From contig NZ_CP110848.1 in assembly GCF_026240635.1 (NCBI RefSeq), forward strand, positions 3,615,741-3,679,740: a stretch of 64,000 nucleotides of DNA, read 5' to 3'. Of this stretch, positions 46,600 through 54,127 are shown piece after piece. The stretch comes from Trichothermofontia sichuanensis B231. Its GTDB lineage: Bacteria > Cyanobacteriota > Cyanobacteriia > B231. How positions within the stretch are numbered: the first letter of the stretch is position 1; the number at the start of each line of letters is the position of its first letter. Made by a program: the position numbers and the translations under genes. A model generated the notes under the pieces. The model had not been told where the DNA came from. It searched no databases and worked only from the letters and a program-made list of their open reading frames with translations.

Positions 46600-46806
46600 G
46601 CTGCGGGCTGGGAGGCTTATAGAGCCTGGATCCTAGAGACAGATTTGGCAAAGTCCCCCATCCCACCATCATCATACCCCAAAAACACACAACTGAGACC
46701 TTGGACAAAACAACAAAACTATTGAATTGTCTAGGTTCTAGCCATTTGGCAAACCCCCCAGGGATTTCGCCCCCGCTTCGGTTTGCCAAAAAACACGCCG
46801 AAGCCA
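46600..46806 (-). promoter_or_regulatory. CRISPR leader region
   Basis: These 207 bp lie between the cas2 stop codon and the first (newest) repeat. As is usual for leaders, no conserved gene is present; one minus-strand frame covers it by chance. The nonamer TTTGGCAAA or its complement occurs three times (46644-46652, 46745-46753 and 46792-46800), the last two as an inverted pair. A TATGAT (minus strand, near 46671-46676) may be the -10 of the array promoter, but no -35 is at standard spacing. Confidence 0.7.
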
Positions 46807-47103
46807 TCATAAAATGATGGCCGACTCCTGTCGAGGCTTCTCCGACCCATACGTGATCGTCCGCCGCACCGCCCCCGCATCCAGCACATACACCCGCACC
46901 GAATCCTCATGCGGATTAATCAGCTGCTCAATCTGCACCTGCAACCGTGCAAACTGCACCCCCGTCAAAAAACACTCAAACACACTATACTGCGTCCACT
47001 TCCCATACCCCGACAGCAACTTATGCAGCCGCGTCCGTCGCTTATTCGCCGCCTTCGTATCCGGCAAATCATAAATAATCAAATAAAACAACGTCGTCGT
47101 CAT
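46807..47103 (-). CDS. cas2: CRISPR-associated endoribonuclease/integrase subunit Cas2
   Basis: The 98-residue protein has the Cas2 ferredoxin-like fold: FYLIIYDLPDTKAANKRRTR with the catalytic Asp in YDLP, LLSGYGKWTQYSVFECFLT, and RVYVLDAG near the end. With Cas1 it forms the spacer integration complex. The best match in style is Cas2 of type I-D/III cyanobacterial systems. Here cas1 is missing: the next gene upstream is an unrelated oxygenase on the other strand. Cas2 transcription runs toward the leader and the array. Confidence 0.95.
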   Translation of the reverse strand: MTTTLFYLIIYDLPDTKAANKRRTRLHKLLSGYGKWTQYSVFECFLTGVQFARLQVQIEQLINPHEDSVRVYVLDAGAVRRTITYGSEKPRQESAIIL

Positions 47104-47219
47104 CCTGCCATCCTATAGTCTAAATTTACTAGCTTCCCCTGACTCCCCCTCTCCCCTGAGGAGCGACATTCCCTAGCCCTAAGTGTCGCGCCGTTCGGCT
47201 ACCCTTCCCAACCTTCCCT

Positions 47220-47252
47220 TGAGCCATCACACTGGCATCGTACTACACTGAC
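47220..47252. repeat. 33-bp direct repeat, copy 1
   Basis: TGAGCCATCACACTGGCATC followed by GTACTACACTGAC occurs here and again at 47291-47323, 71 bp apart, in the divergent gap between cas2 and the oxygenase gene. The copies look exact. The region in between is C/T-rich. Confidence 0.9.
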
Positions 47253-47290
47253 AACTGTTCCCTTCTGTCCTCTCTTCTCTCCCGTCTCCC

Positions 47291-47323
47291 TGAGCCATCA
47301 CACTGGCATCGTACTACACTGAC
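47291..47323. repeat. 33-bp direct repeat, copy 2
   Basis: Second copy of the repeat at 47220-47252. It ends five bases before the strong ribosome-binding site of the oxygenase gene. Confidence 0.9.
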
Positions 47324-47327
47324 CATC

Positions 47328-47336
47328 AGGAGGTGA
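47328..47336 (+). promoter_or_regulatory. strong Shine-Dalgarno site that sets a TTG start
   Basis: AGGAGGTGA at 47328-47336 is fully complementary to the 16S rRNA tail and lies six bases before TTG 47343. The next ATG in frame is far inside the protein, so TTG is the likely start. Confidence 0.8.
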
Positions 47337-47342
47337 TCCCAG

Positions 47343-47927
47343 TTGGGGCTAAGCTTGACCCATTTAGGGGCTGAAATTCTTTGGATCCAAGAATTCCTAG
47401 ACCCCTCCCTTTGTCAGCATTTGATACAAGTCGCTGAAACCTACGGCTTTGCCCAAGCTGGGATTGAGGTTGCTCGTCTCGATGCACAAATTCGCAGCAA
47501 CGACCTGCTCGATCTAGGAAGCGATCACCCTCTCCTCGCCTCCACAAACCAGCTCCTATTGACCAAAGTCCGCCAGATCCAGACCTTGCTCCACGAATAT
47601 TACGGGATTGCCTTTCCCCATGCCGAAGCTTGCTCAATCCTGCGCTATCGCCAAGGCCAGTTCTACCGCCGCCACGTCGATAACCTATTACTGAGTAGTC
47701 GCCTAGAAGAAGCCCAGCAAAGCTTACCAACCCGCGATATTAGCATCGTAGGGTATCTCAACGACGACTTTGAAGGCGGTACCACCTGGTTCGATCGCCA
47801 AAATCTCGAAATTAAACCCCAGACAGGCAGTGTCATCATCTTCCCAGCCTATTACACCCACCCCCATCAGTCCCTGCCAGTCACACGGGGACAAAAGTAC
47901 GCCTTTACAACCTGGCTATTCCACTAA
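47343..47927 (+). CDS. 2OG-Fe(II) oxygenase (prolyl 4-hydroxylase-like)
   Basis: The 194-residue protein has the double-stranded beta-helix of 2-oxoglutarate and iron dependent dioxygenases. The iron ligands are H and D in YRRHVDN and a second His in TPHQSLPV-like YTHPHQSLPV; RGQKYAFTTWLF holds the Arg/Lys for 2-oxoglutarate. SIVGYLNDDFEGGTTWF is a typical P4Hc segment. It starts at TTG 47343 behind a perfect Shine-Dalgarno site. The substrate is unknown. It is divergent from cas2, with no evident functional tie. Confidence 0.88.
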   Translation: MGLSLTHLGAEILWIQEFLDPSLCQHLIQVAETYGFAQAGIEVARLDAQIRSNDLLDLGSDHPLLASTNQLLLTKVRQIQTLLHEYYGIAFPHAEACSILRYRQGQFYRRHVDNLLLSSRLEEAQQSLPTRDISIVGYLNDDFEGGTTWFDRQNLEIKPQTGSVIIFPAYYTHPHQSLPVTRGQKYAFTTWLFH

Positions 47928-48045
47928 AGCCAGCCGACCTAGCACTGCCGTGCAGTTTTTTTTTCCTGTGGTACTCTGTTGCTCAATCTAGCGGCCCTGC
48001 CCCCGTGGCAACACCGGGGAACACCGCTCAAATAACCCATTTTGA

Positions 48046-50076
48046 ATGTTCCACTTGGTACGAGGAGCTGCACAGCGAGTGACTCTTGCAACAGACCTAC
48101 AATCCCCCCCCACCTTCAAAAACGGCCAATATCAACTAGAAGCCGTTGAATACCAGACAGCCTTCCTAACCTCCTATCGCGCGATCGCCCTGCCCATACC
48201 GCATTCGCATCGCCTTACCCTCGGAGAACCCGTGCTGCTGCAAACCTTGCCTGTGCGCATTGCCACCCCACAGACATCACAAGATCTCCCCATTGCCACC
48301 CCCCCCTGGCTGCAACAGCAGTTTTTTACTGCCGTCCAACAATACTCCCAACACACCCCTCCCCACGCGCTAAAAGTACTCGACACCTTCGAGGAAGAAG
48401 AGAGACCCTACGTCGTCTTGACCCGCCCCCAAGGGATAACCCTCACTGAACGACTGCAAGCGACTGGTCCCCTACCCGAACAGGAAGCCCTCCAGATCAT
48501 TCGCCAAGTCGCGGAACTCCTAGTACCACTCCATACCGCCGGACTCCTCCACGGCGATATCCAACCTCAAAACCTCGTCTGGAATCCCCACACCCAACAG
48601 GCTGTACCCACCCACCTCAGTTGGGCCAAATTTGCCCTGCTGCGAGATCACGTACCCGACCCCCACTGGTTTACCCCTGGGTACACCGCCCTAGAACAAT
48701 ACCTCCCCGGCGTCACAGCTACCCCCACCACCGATATTTATGCCCTCGCCGCCACCCTCTATACCCTCCTAACAGGCCAAACCCCCATCGCCGCCAACCA
48801 ACGCGATCGCCACCCCCTGCCCAATCCTCGCCAATTCCGATCAGATCTCAGTCCGATCGTAGAACAAGTCATCCTCCAGGGAATGGAAATCAACCCCCGG
48901 TTGCGCCCCCAAGACCTAGCCCAATGGTTAGCACTATTCCCCCAGCGATCGCGCCCAGCCCCAACCCGAGCCCCCCATTCCCTCGTCTTACCCACCCTCA
49001 AGGCTAAATCGCCAGCCCCCAACCCAACTATGCAGCCTGCTATGCAGCCTGCCGATCCCGATCCGGCTCAGATGTGCACAGCCGTCTCATCATTACCTGC
49101 CCCCCAACGGCTCTCCCTACCCAAGCTCAGACGACGCCCGCACCCCAATACCCCCAACAACACACCCCCCGCATCCGCCACAATCCCTGCCCCGCCAGCG
49201 CCGCGCCGACCGGCCCCGCACCAACCCGTCCCTAAATATACAGACGATAGCGTCGTCGCAGTTCCCGTCCAATCAACAGCACCCAAAACCACGCTAAAAT
49301 CGAAACCAGCAAAACCACGTTCCCAACAGGCTGCATCCTCCCCGTCCCGTCCCTCAAGTACACCTGTGTCCTCCAACCCAACCTCAGCCAACCCCCCCTT
49401 ACTCACACCACCCTGGCGGCTTCCCTCCAATCGTCGCCTCTTGCAGGGCCTCCTGCTTGCCTCAGCCGCCGCCGCCTTCTTTGGCGGTGGCTTCGGCCTA
49501 ACCCTACGATTTGCCGGCGATCGCAGTCCCATCAACTCTCGCCTCCTCCAACCGAACCAATCCTTCCCGCCCCAACCCTGGCCAGGAGAAACCGATGCCG
49601 CCCAATTCGACTTTAGCAATCTCCCCGCCGGCGGCGAATCCCCCCGCTGGGACGACCCCGTCACCCCAGCCCAGCCAACCTGGCCCCTAGAAGAAGAATC
49701 AGCCTTCCCACCCCCCCCCGTCACCCAGGCACCCGCCGCGCCAGATCCCCAAAGGGGAACCGTACCAGAGCCATCCCTCCCACCCAGTCAAACAGACAGC
49801 GAGCCAACCGCCGACAGCAGCGCACCCACCACCGCACCGGCAGTTCCCGCCCCACCTGATCTCCCAGCCTCACCCCCCGTCTCCCCAGACCCCTCGTACC
49901 CATCAAGTGCACCCGCTGATCCCGCCCCCGCCCCCCCGCCAAGAGAACCAGCCCCGGCAGCGGTCGACCCCCCCTTGCCCCCCTCCACCCCCAGTAATAC
50001 CACCAGCGACCTCGTACCCCCACCAACCCTGCCCATGCAAGAATCGCAAATCCCGCACCCAGACAAACTTTCCTAG
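48046..50076 (+). CDS. degenerate Ser/Thr kinase-like membrane protein with proline-rich tail
   Basis: The 676-residue protein begins with a protein-kinase-like domain (about 30-305). The catalytic loop reads LLHGDIQPQNLVW, which keeps the Asp but has Gln for the usual Lys. The DFG motif is gone (HLSWAKF instead), and no glycine-rich loop or VAIK Lys is clear, so catalysis is doubtful. DIYALAATLYTLLTGQTP is the kinase F-helix region. A Pro/Ser/Thr-rich linker (320-470), one membrane helix (about 470-490; GLLLASAAAAFFGGGFG) and a very Pro-rich tail (500-676) follow. Likely a membrane-anchored pseudokinase. A PP2C phosphatase gene lies 2.5 kb downstream. Confidence 0.75.
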   Translation: MFHLVRGAAQRVTLATDLQSPPTFKNGQYQLEAVEYQTAFLTSYRAIALPIPHSHRLTLGEPVLLQTLPVRIATPQTSQDLPIATPPWLQQQFFTAVQQYSQHTPPHALKVLDTFEEEERPYVVLTRPQGITLTERLQATGPLPEQEALQIIRQVAELLVPLHTAGLLHGDIQPQNLVWNPHTQQAVPTHLSWAKFALLRDHVPDPHWFTPGYTALEQYLPGVTATPTTDIYALAATLYTLLTGQTPIAANQRDRHPLPNPRQFRSDLSPIVEQVILQGMEINPRLRPQDLAQWLALFPQRSRPAPTRAPHSLVLPTLKAKSPAPNPTMQPAMQPADPDPAQMCTAVSSLPAPQRLSLPKLRRRPHPNTPNNTPPASATIPAPPAPRRPAPHQPVPKYTDDSVVAVPVQSTAPKTTLKSKPAKPRSQQAASSPSRPSSTPVSSNPTSANPPLLTPPWRLPSNRRLLQGLLLASAAAAFFGGGFGLTLRFAGDRSPINSRLLQPNQSFPPQPWPGETDAAQFDFSNLPAGGESPRWDDPVTPAQPTWPLEEESAFPPPPVTQAPAAPDPQRGTVPEPSLPPSQTDSEPTADSSAPTTAPAVPAPPDLPASPPVSPDPSYPSSAPADPAPAPPPREPAPAAVDPPLPPSTPSNTTSDLVPPPTLPMQESQIPHPDKLS

Positions 50077-50204
50077 TCCACCCCACTGCCCACGCCTAGG
50101 CGATCGCCCCCAGCAGGGGAGCCAGCCAAACGATCGCCAAGGCACAGAGGATACCCAATAAATAACGTTATAATTTGATACGGAATGTTGTTATAAAACT
50201 TTGC

Positions 50205-50528
50205 ATGAGCAACTCCCTCATTCACGCCTTCTTTGTGGGGCGGGCAATCGCCGAGACAATCACCGAACAGGTCGAAGCAACCCTGACCAATGCCATCAGC
50301 ACCCTGGGTAAATTCGATGCCGAGCAACGCGAGCGTCTGCGCCAATTGACAGATGAAGTGCTAGAGCGGGCCAAGCGCGAAGAAGACCTAGCCCTACAAG
50401 GGCGCTCTGGCCTTGGCACAGCCGGAGCAACCACTGCCCCTACCGACCTACAGACCACCATCGACGAACTCCGGGCAGAAATCGCCCAAGTACGCTCGGC
50501 ATTACAACAGTATCGTAACTCTGCCTAG
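50205..50528 (+). CDS. small cyanobacterial helical protein (DUF6825-like)
   Basis: With ATG 50205 the protein has 107 residues: MSNSLIHAFFVGRAIAETI, then a long helical stretch with a coiled coil and a final heptad region (TTIDELRAEIAQVRSALQQY). It resembles conserved cyanobacterial and plastid small proteins placed in DUF6825, some of which associate with thylakoids; that match is from memory. An in-frame upstream ATG (50175) adds ten residues. It lies between the kinase-like gene and the ABC1 gene on the same strand. Confidence 0.65.
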   Translation: MSNSLIHAFFVGRAIAETITEQVEATLTNAISTLGKFDAEQRERLRQLTDEVLERAKREEDLALQGRSGLGTAGATTAPTDLQTTIDELRAEIAQVRSALQQYRNSA

Positions 50529-50809
50529 GGGTATCGACCGGATCGGGGGACGCAAGAGCCAGCGCAACAGCCCACTTAACCTTGGAACTGAGCCGCCAAC
50601 AGCGCGTACCCCACGATCAAAACCTTGAAGATAGCCAACTAGGGGATAAAGGAGCCATGTGACCCCACTGCCCACTCAGTCAGGCTCCCCTGTCACCAGG
50701 CAGTACCCCCTTGAGGAACGCCCCAGGTGTGGGCAACTTCTTATGGGAAGATGCAAACATCACACAATTAGGAAACCGAGTGTCTGTGCTTTCTGAGGCC
50801 ACAAATCAG

Positions 50810-52555
50810 ATGCCACCCTTCCCCCAGACAGGGGATAAGCGGGTTCCCATCAGTAACCGAGGGCGGCGAGAAAAGCTCGCGGTCGGACGCAACTATCGCT
50901 GGAACCGGGCGCGGTATTCTCGCCAACGACGGTACATCGACATTTGGGCATTTGTGCTCAAGTTCCTAGGTGGACTGTGGCTCAATAACAAAGACTGGAG
51001 TTATCCCGGTGGTGTTACAGAAGAAAAGAAGCGCTTACGCCGCCAGCGTCAGGCCGTCTGGGTACGAGAGTCACTCCTCGACCTAGGGCCAACCTTTATT
51101 AAAGTTGGGCAATTGTTCTCGACACGGGCTGACCTCTTCCCCCATGAATATGTCGATGAGTTAGCCAAACTCCAAGACCAAGTTCCCGCCTTCAGCTACG
51201 AGCAAGTCGAAGCCATCATCGAGCGAGATTTGGGCAAGCCCATCCAGGACCTATTTCGCAACTTTGACCCAATTCCCATCGCCGCCGCCAGCCTCGGTCA
51301 AGTCCATAAAGCCCAACTCCACACAGGCGAAGAAGTCGTCATAAAAGTTCAGCGTCCTGGCCTGCGGCAACTGTTCACGATCGACTTGCAAATTCTCAAA
51401 GGGATTGCCCGCTACTTCCAGAACCATCCCGACTGGGGCCGAGGCCGCGACTGGTTGGGGATCTACGACGAGTGTTGTCGGATTCTCTGGGAAGAAATTG
51501 ACTACTTAAATGAAGGGCGCAACGCCGATACCTTTCGGCGTAACTTCCGTGGCGTCGACTGGGTGCGTGTTCCCCGCGTCTTCTGGCGCTACACCTCGCC
51601 CCAAGTGTTAACCCTAGAGTATGTCCCAGGGATTAAAATTAGCCACTACGAAGCCCTAGAAGCCGCTGGCCTCGATCGCGCCCGCCTTGCCCAACTGGGG
51701 GCAAAAGCCTATCTCCACCAGCTACTGAACAACGGCTTTTTCCACGCCGATCCCCACCCCGGTAATTTAGCCGTCGATCCCGACGGTGCCCTGATTTTTT
51801 ATGACTTTGGGATGATGGGCCGGATTCGCACCGACGTGCGCGAAAAACTCATGGATACCCTCTTTGGCATCGCCCAGAAAGATGGCGATCGCGTCGTCCT
51901 CTCACTGGTTGAATTAGGGGCATTGGCCCCCGTAGAGGATATGGGACCCGTGCGGCGATCGGTACAGTACATGCTCGATCACTTCATGGATCAGCCCTTT
52001 GAAAACCAGTCCGTTGATGAGATTATTGATGATCTCTATGAAATTGCCTACGATCAGCCCTTCCGGTTCCCGGCCACCTTTACCTTTGTCATGCGGGCCT
52101 TTTCAACCCTAGTAGGTGTGGGCAAGGGACTGGACCCGGATTTTAATTTTATGGAGGTTGCAAAACCCTTTGCAATGCAGCTTATGGCCGATGGCAACAA
52201 CAGCAATCCCACCAATAGCCTGTTTAATGAACTCGGTCGACAGGCTGCCCAGGTCAGTAATACCGCCCTGGGCTTACCCCGCCGCATCGAGGAGACCCTA
52301 GATAAACTAGAGCGGGGCGATATCCGCGTGCGGGTGCGATCAACGGAAACCGATCGGATGTTGCGGCGTTTAAGTAATGTTTACCTGGGGACCAACTACA
52401 CCTTACTGGTTGGCGCATTCACCCTATCTGCGACTATCCTATTGGTGAATCAATACGTCTGGTTAGCCCTGTTGCCCGCGATCGCGGCGATCGCGGCAGC
52501 CGTGGCGTTGATCCGTTTGCTGCTGCGCTTGGATCGTCTGGAACGTATGATGTAA
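50810..52555 (+). CDS. ABC1/UbiB-family atypical kinase
   Basis: With ATG 50810 as start the protein has 581 residues; in-frame GTG and TTG codons upstream are possible. The ABC1K domain (about 85-420) has the KxGQ motif in FIKVGQLFSTRADLFP, the alanine-rich loop IAAASLGQVHKAQL, the Lys in VVIKVQRPG, the catalytic FFHADPHPGNLAV, and YDFGMMG. Two hydrophobic helices end the protein (VNQYVWLALLPAIAAIAAAV). Cyanobacterial and plastid ABC1 kinases affect prenylquinone and carotenoid metabolism at thylakoids. The particular substrate is unknown. Confidence 0.9.
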   Translation: MPPFPQTGDKRVPISNRGRREKLAVGRNYRWNRARYSRQRRYIDIWAFVLKFLGGLWLNNKDWSYPGGVTEEKKRLRRQRQAVWVRESLLDLGPTFIKVGQLFSTRADLFPHEYVDELAKLQDQVPAFSYEQVEAIIERDLGKPIQDLFRNFDPIPIAAASLGQVHKAQLHTGEEVVIKVQRPGLRQLFTIDLQILKGIARYFQNHPDWGRGRDWLGIYDECCRILWEEIDYLNEGRNADTFRRNFRGVDWVRVPRVFWRYTSPQVLTLEYVPGIKISHYEALEAAGLDRARLAQLGAKAYLHQLLNNGFFHADPHPGNLAVDPDGALIFYDFGMMGRIRTDVREKLMDTLFGIAQKDGDRVVLSLVELGALAPVEDMGPVRRSVQYMLDHFMDQPFENQSVDEIIDDLYEIAYDQPFRFPATFTFVMRAFSTLVGVGKGLDPDFNFMEVAKPFAMQLMADGNNSNPTNSLFNELGRQAAQVSNTALGLPRRIEETLDKLERGDIRVRVRSTETDRMLRRLSNVYLGTNYTLLVGAFTLSATILLVNQYVWLALLPAIAAIAAAVALIRLLLRLDRLERMM

Positions 52556-52581
52556 ATCCCTAATCAAGCCAGTGAGCTAAC

Positions 52582-53337
52582 GTGTCTGAGTCTACTTCCC
52601 TCCCCCTGAAACTTGTCTTTGCTGGATTAACCGATGTCGGTGTCCTGCGATCGGTCAATCAGGACGCCTTCTACGTGGACGAACCCGCAGGCCGCTACTT
52701 TATCGTGGCCGATGGCATGGGCGGCCATGCGGGCGGGCAGGAGGCCAGTCGGCTGGCGATCGATATCATTCGTAACTATTTGGAAGAACATTGGCAATCG
52801 CCAGAGTCCTCCTATATGCTCCTGAAGGCCGCTTTTTTGAAGGCCAACCGGGCGATTTTGCAAGATCAACGCGAGCATCCCGAACGGGCAGATATGGGGA
52901 CAACCGCCCTCACCCTAATCTTTCGCGGGGATGAGGTCTGGTGTGCCCACATTGGCGACTCCCGGCTCTACCGGTTACGGGGGGCAAAATTGGACCAACT
53001 CACCGAAGACCATACCTGGGTAGCGCGGGCACTGCGGGTGGGGACGATTACCCCCGCCCAAGCGCGGACCCACCCCTGGCGCCATGTCCTGTCCCAATGC
53101 CTAGGACGGGCAGACCTACGGCAAATTGACATCAGCGCCCTAGACCTCCAACCCGGCGATCGCCTACTCCTGTGCAGCGATGGCTTGACAGAAGAGTTGT
53201 CCGATACGATGATTGCCCACCACTTGAAAACAATTCGCTCGTGCGAGAAAGTGACCCAAGTCTTAGTCGAAGCCGCCAAGGAAAATGGCGGGCGCGATAA
53301 TATCACAGTAGTCGTAGTCGCGATCGAGATGGATTAA
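52582..53337 (+). CDS. PP2C-type Ser/Thr protein phosphatase
   Basis: The 251-residue protein is a PPM/PP2C phosphatase with all metal-binding motifs: LTDVGVLRSVNQDAFYV, FIVADGMGGHAGG, GTTALTLIFRG, WCAHIGDSRLYRLR, LLCSDGLTEE and GGRDNITVVVV. It probably reverses Ser/Thr phosphorylation in the cytoplasm. It starts at GTG 52582, 27 bp after the ABC1 kinase gene, so the two are likely co-transcribed. Confidence 0.94.
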   Translation: MSESTSLPLKLVFAGLTDVGVLRSVNQDAFYVDEPAGRYFIVADGMGGHAGGQEASRLAIDIIRNYLEEHWQSPESSYMLLKAAFLKANRAILQDQREHPERADMGTTALTLIFRGDEVWCAHIGDSRLYRLRGAKLDQLTEDHTWVARALRVGTITPAQARTHPWRHVLSQCLGRADLRQIDISALDLQPGDRLLLCSDGLTEELSDTMIAHHLKTIRSCEKVTQVLVEAAKENGGRDNITVVVVAIEMD

Positions 53338-53415
53338 GGCTCAGCCGAGCAGCCCCCATCCCCCAACCCCTTCGCCCCCTTTAGGAGAAGCTGTAAAAAT
53401 AAAATTATTAAAAAA

Positions 53416-53528
53416 TATGGTCAATCCAAATAAGAACGATACAGTTTTTCACTCCCCTCTCCTGCTCTGCGAGAGGGGCTGGGGGTGAGGGAGCTGTTTC
53501 AGCCTCAGCCTAAATAGCAATGACTATA
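53416..53528 (+). repeat. MITE-like element family 2, copy 5
   Basis: It runs from TATGGTCAATCCAAATAAG through the palindrome CCTCTCCTGCTCTGCGAGAGG to CAATGACTATA. It has a six-base extra CAGCCT in the right part. It ends immediately before the truncated Uma2 sequence. Confidence 0.75.
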
Positions 53529-53530
53529 AC

Positions 53531-53899
53531 TATTGGCAGGCTACACCGGGCGTTGCCTTGTTGGATAATCCCACTGGGCGTTTAGATGCGGATAACGAGC
53601 TGCAACCGGATGCTTGTCTGCGCTTAGAGGACTGGGCCGGGGGGCAGTCGCGTATTAGTGAGGATGATTACCTGGAGGGGGCACCGGCACTGATTGTTGC
53701 GGTGGCAGCCAGCCGTGTGTCCTACAATCTCCATGACAAGATGCAGGTCTATCGGCGCAATCGGGTGCAAGAATATCTGGTGTGGCGCGTGTTGGATAAT
53801 GCCTTCGATTGGTTTGTCCTGGATGAGGGCACGTATGTGCAACTATCGATCGCCGCCAGTAAAGCTCAAAAATTGATAAATTCTGCCAACTCCCCTTGA
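53531..53899 (+). pseudogene. Uma2-family gene remnant
   Basis: The open frame from YWQATPGVALLDNPTGRLDA includes the Uma2 middle and C-terminal core: NELQPDACLRL, LEGAPALIVAVAASRVSYNL and YRRNRVQEYLVWRVLDN. The first 70-80 residues expected for the family are missing, where copy 5 of the MITE-like element now lies. The tail also runs into unrelated sequence. It is truncated at both ends and probably dead. Confidence 0.7.
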
Positions 53900-54127
53900 G
53901 GAACTGGGTAAACTCCCTTATACTCTGCCCCATTACCCCCCCCGCCAGACCTGCGATCGACTACAGTAGGGGTAGTTCCATCGTCCGATCTGGACAGTAT
54001 GCCAGTTCCCTCGCCTCCTGAGGGCAAGTTCGCCAAGGAACTGAGTAAAAGACGAGTCCACAACACAGGTCCCTGCTAGCCCGAACCCTGTGCCTGAGTT
54101 TAGTGTGAGTGAGGAAGTTGGTCTGCT

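Noticed and set aside
46586-46810. 74-codon minus-strand frame across the leader
   Set aside because: It runs from the end of cas2 into the first repeat, has no family features, and is better explained as the leader.
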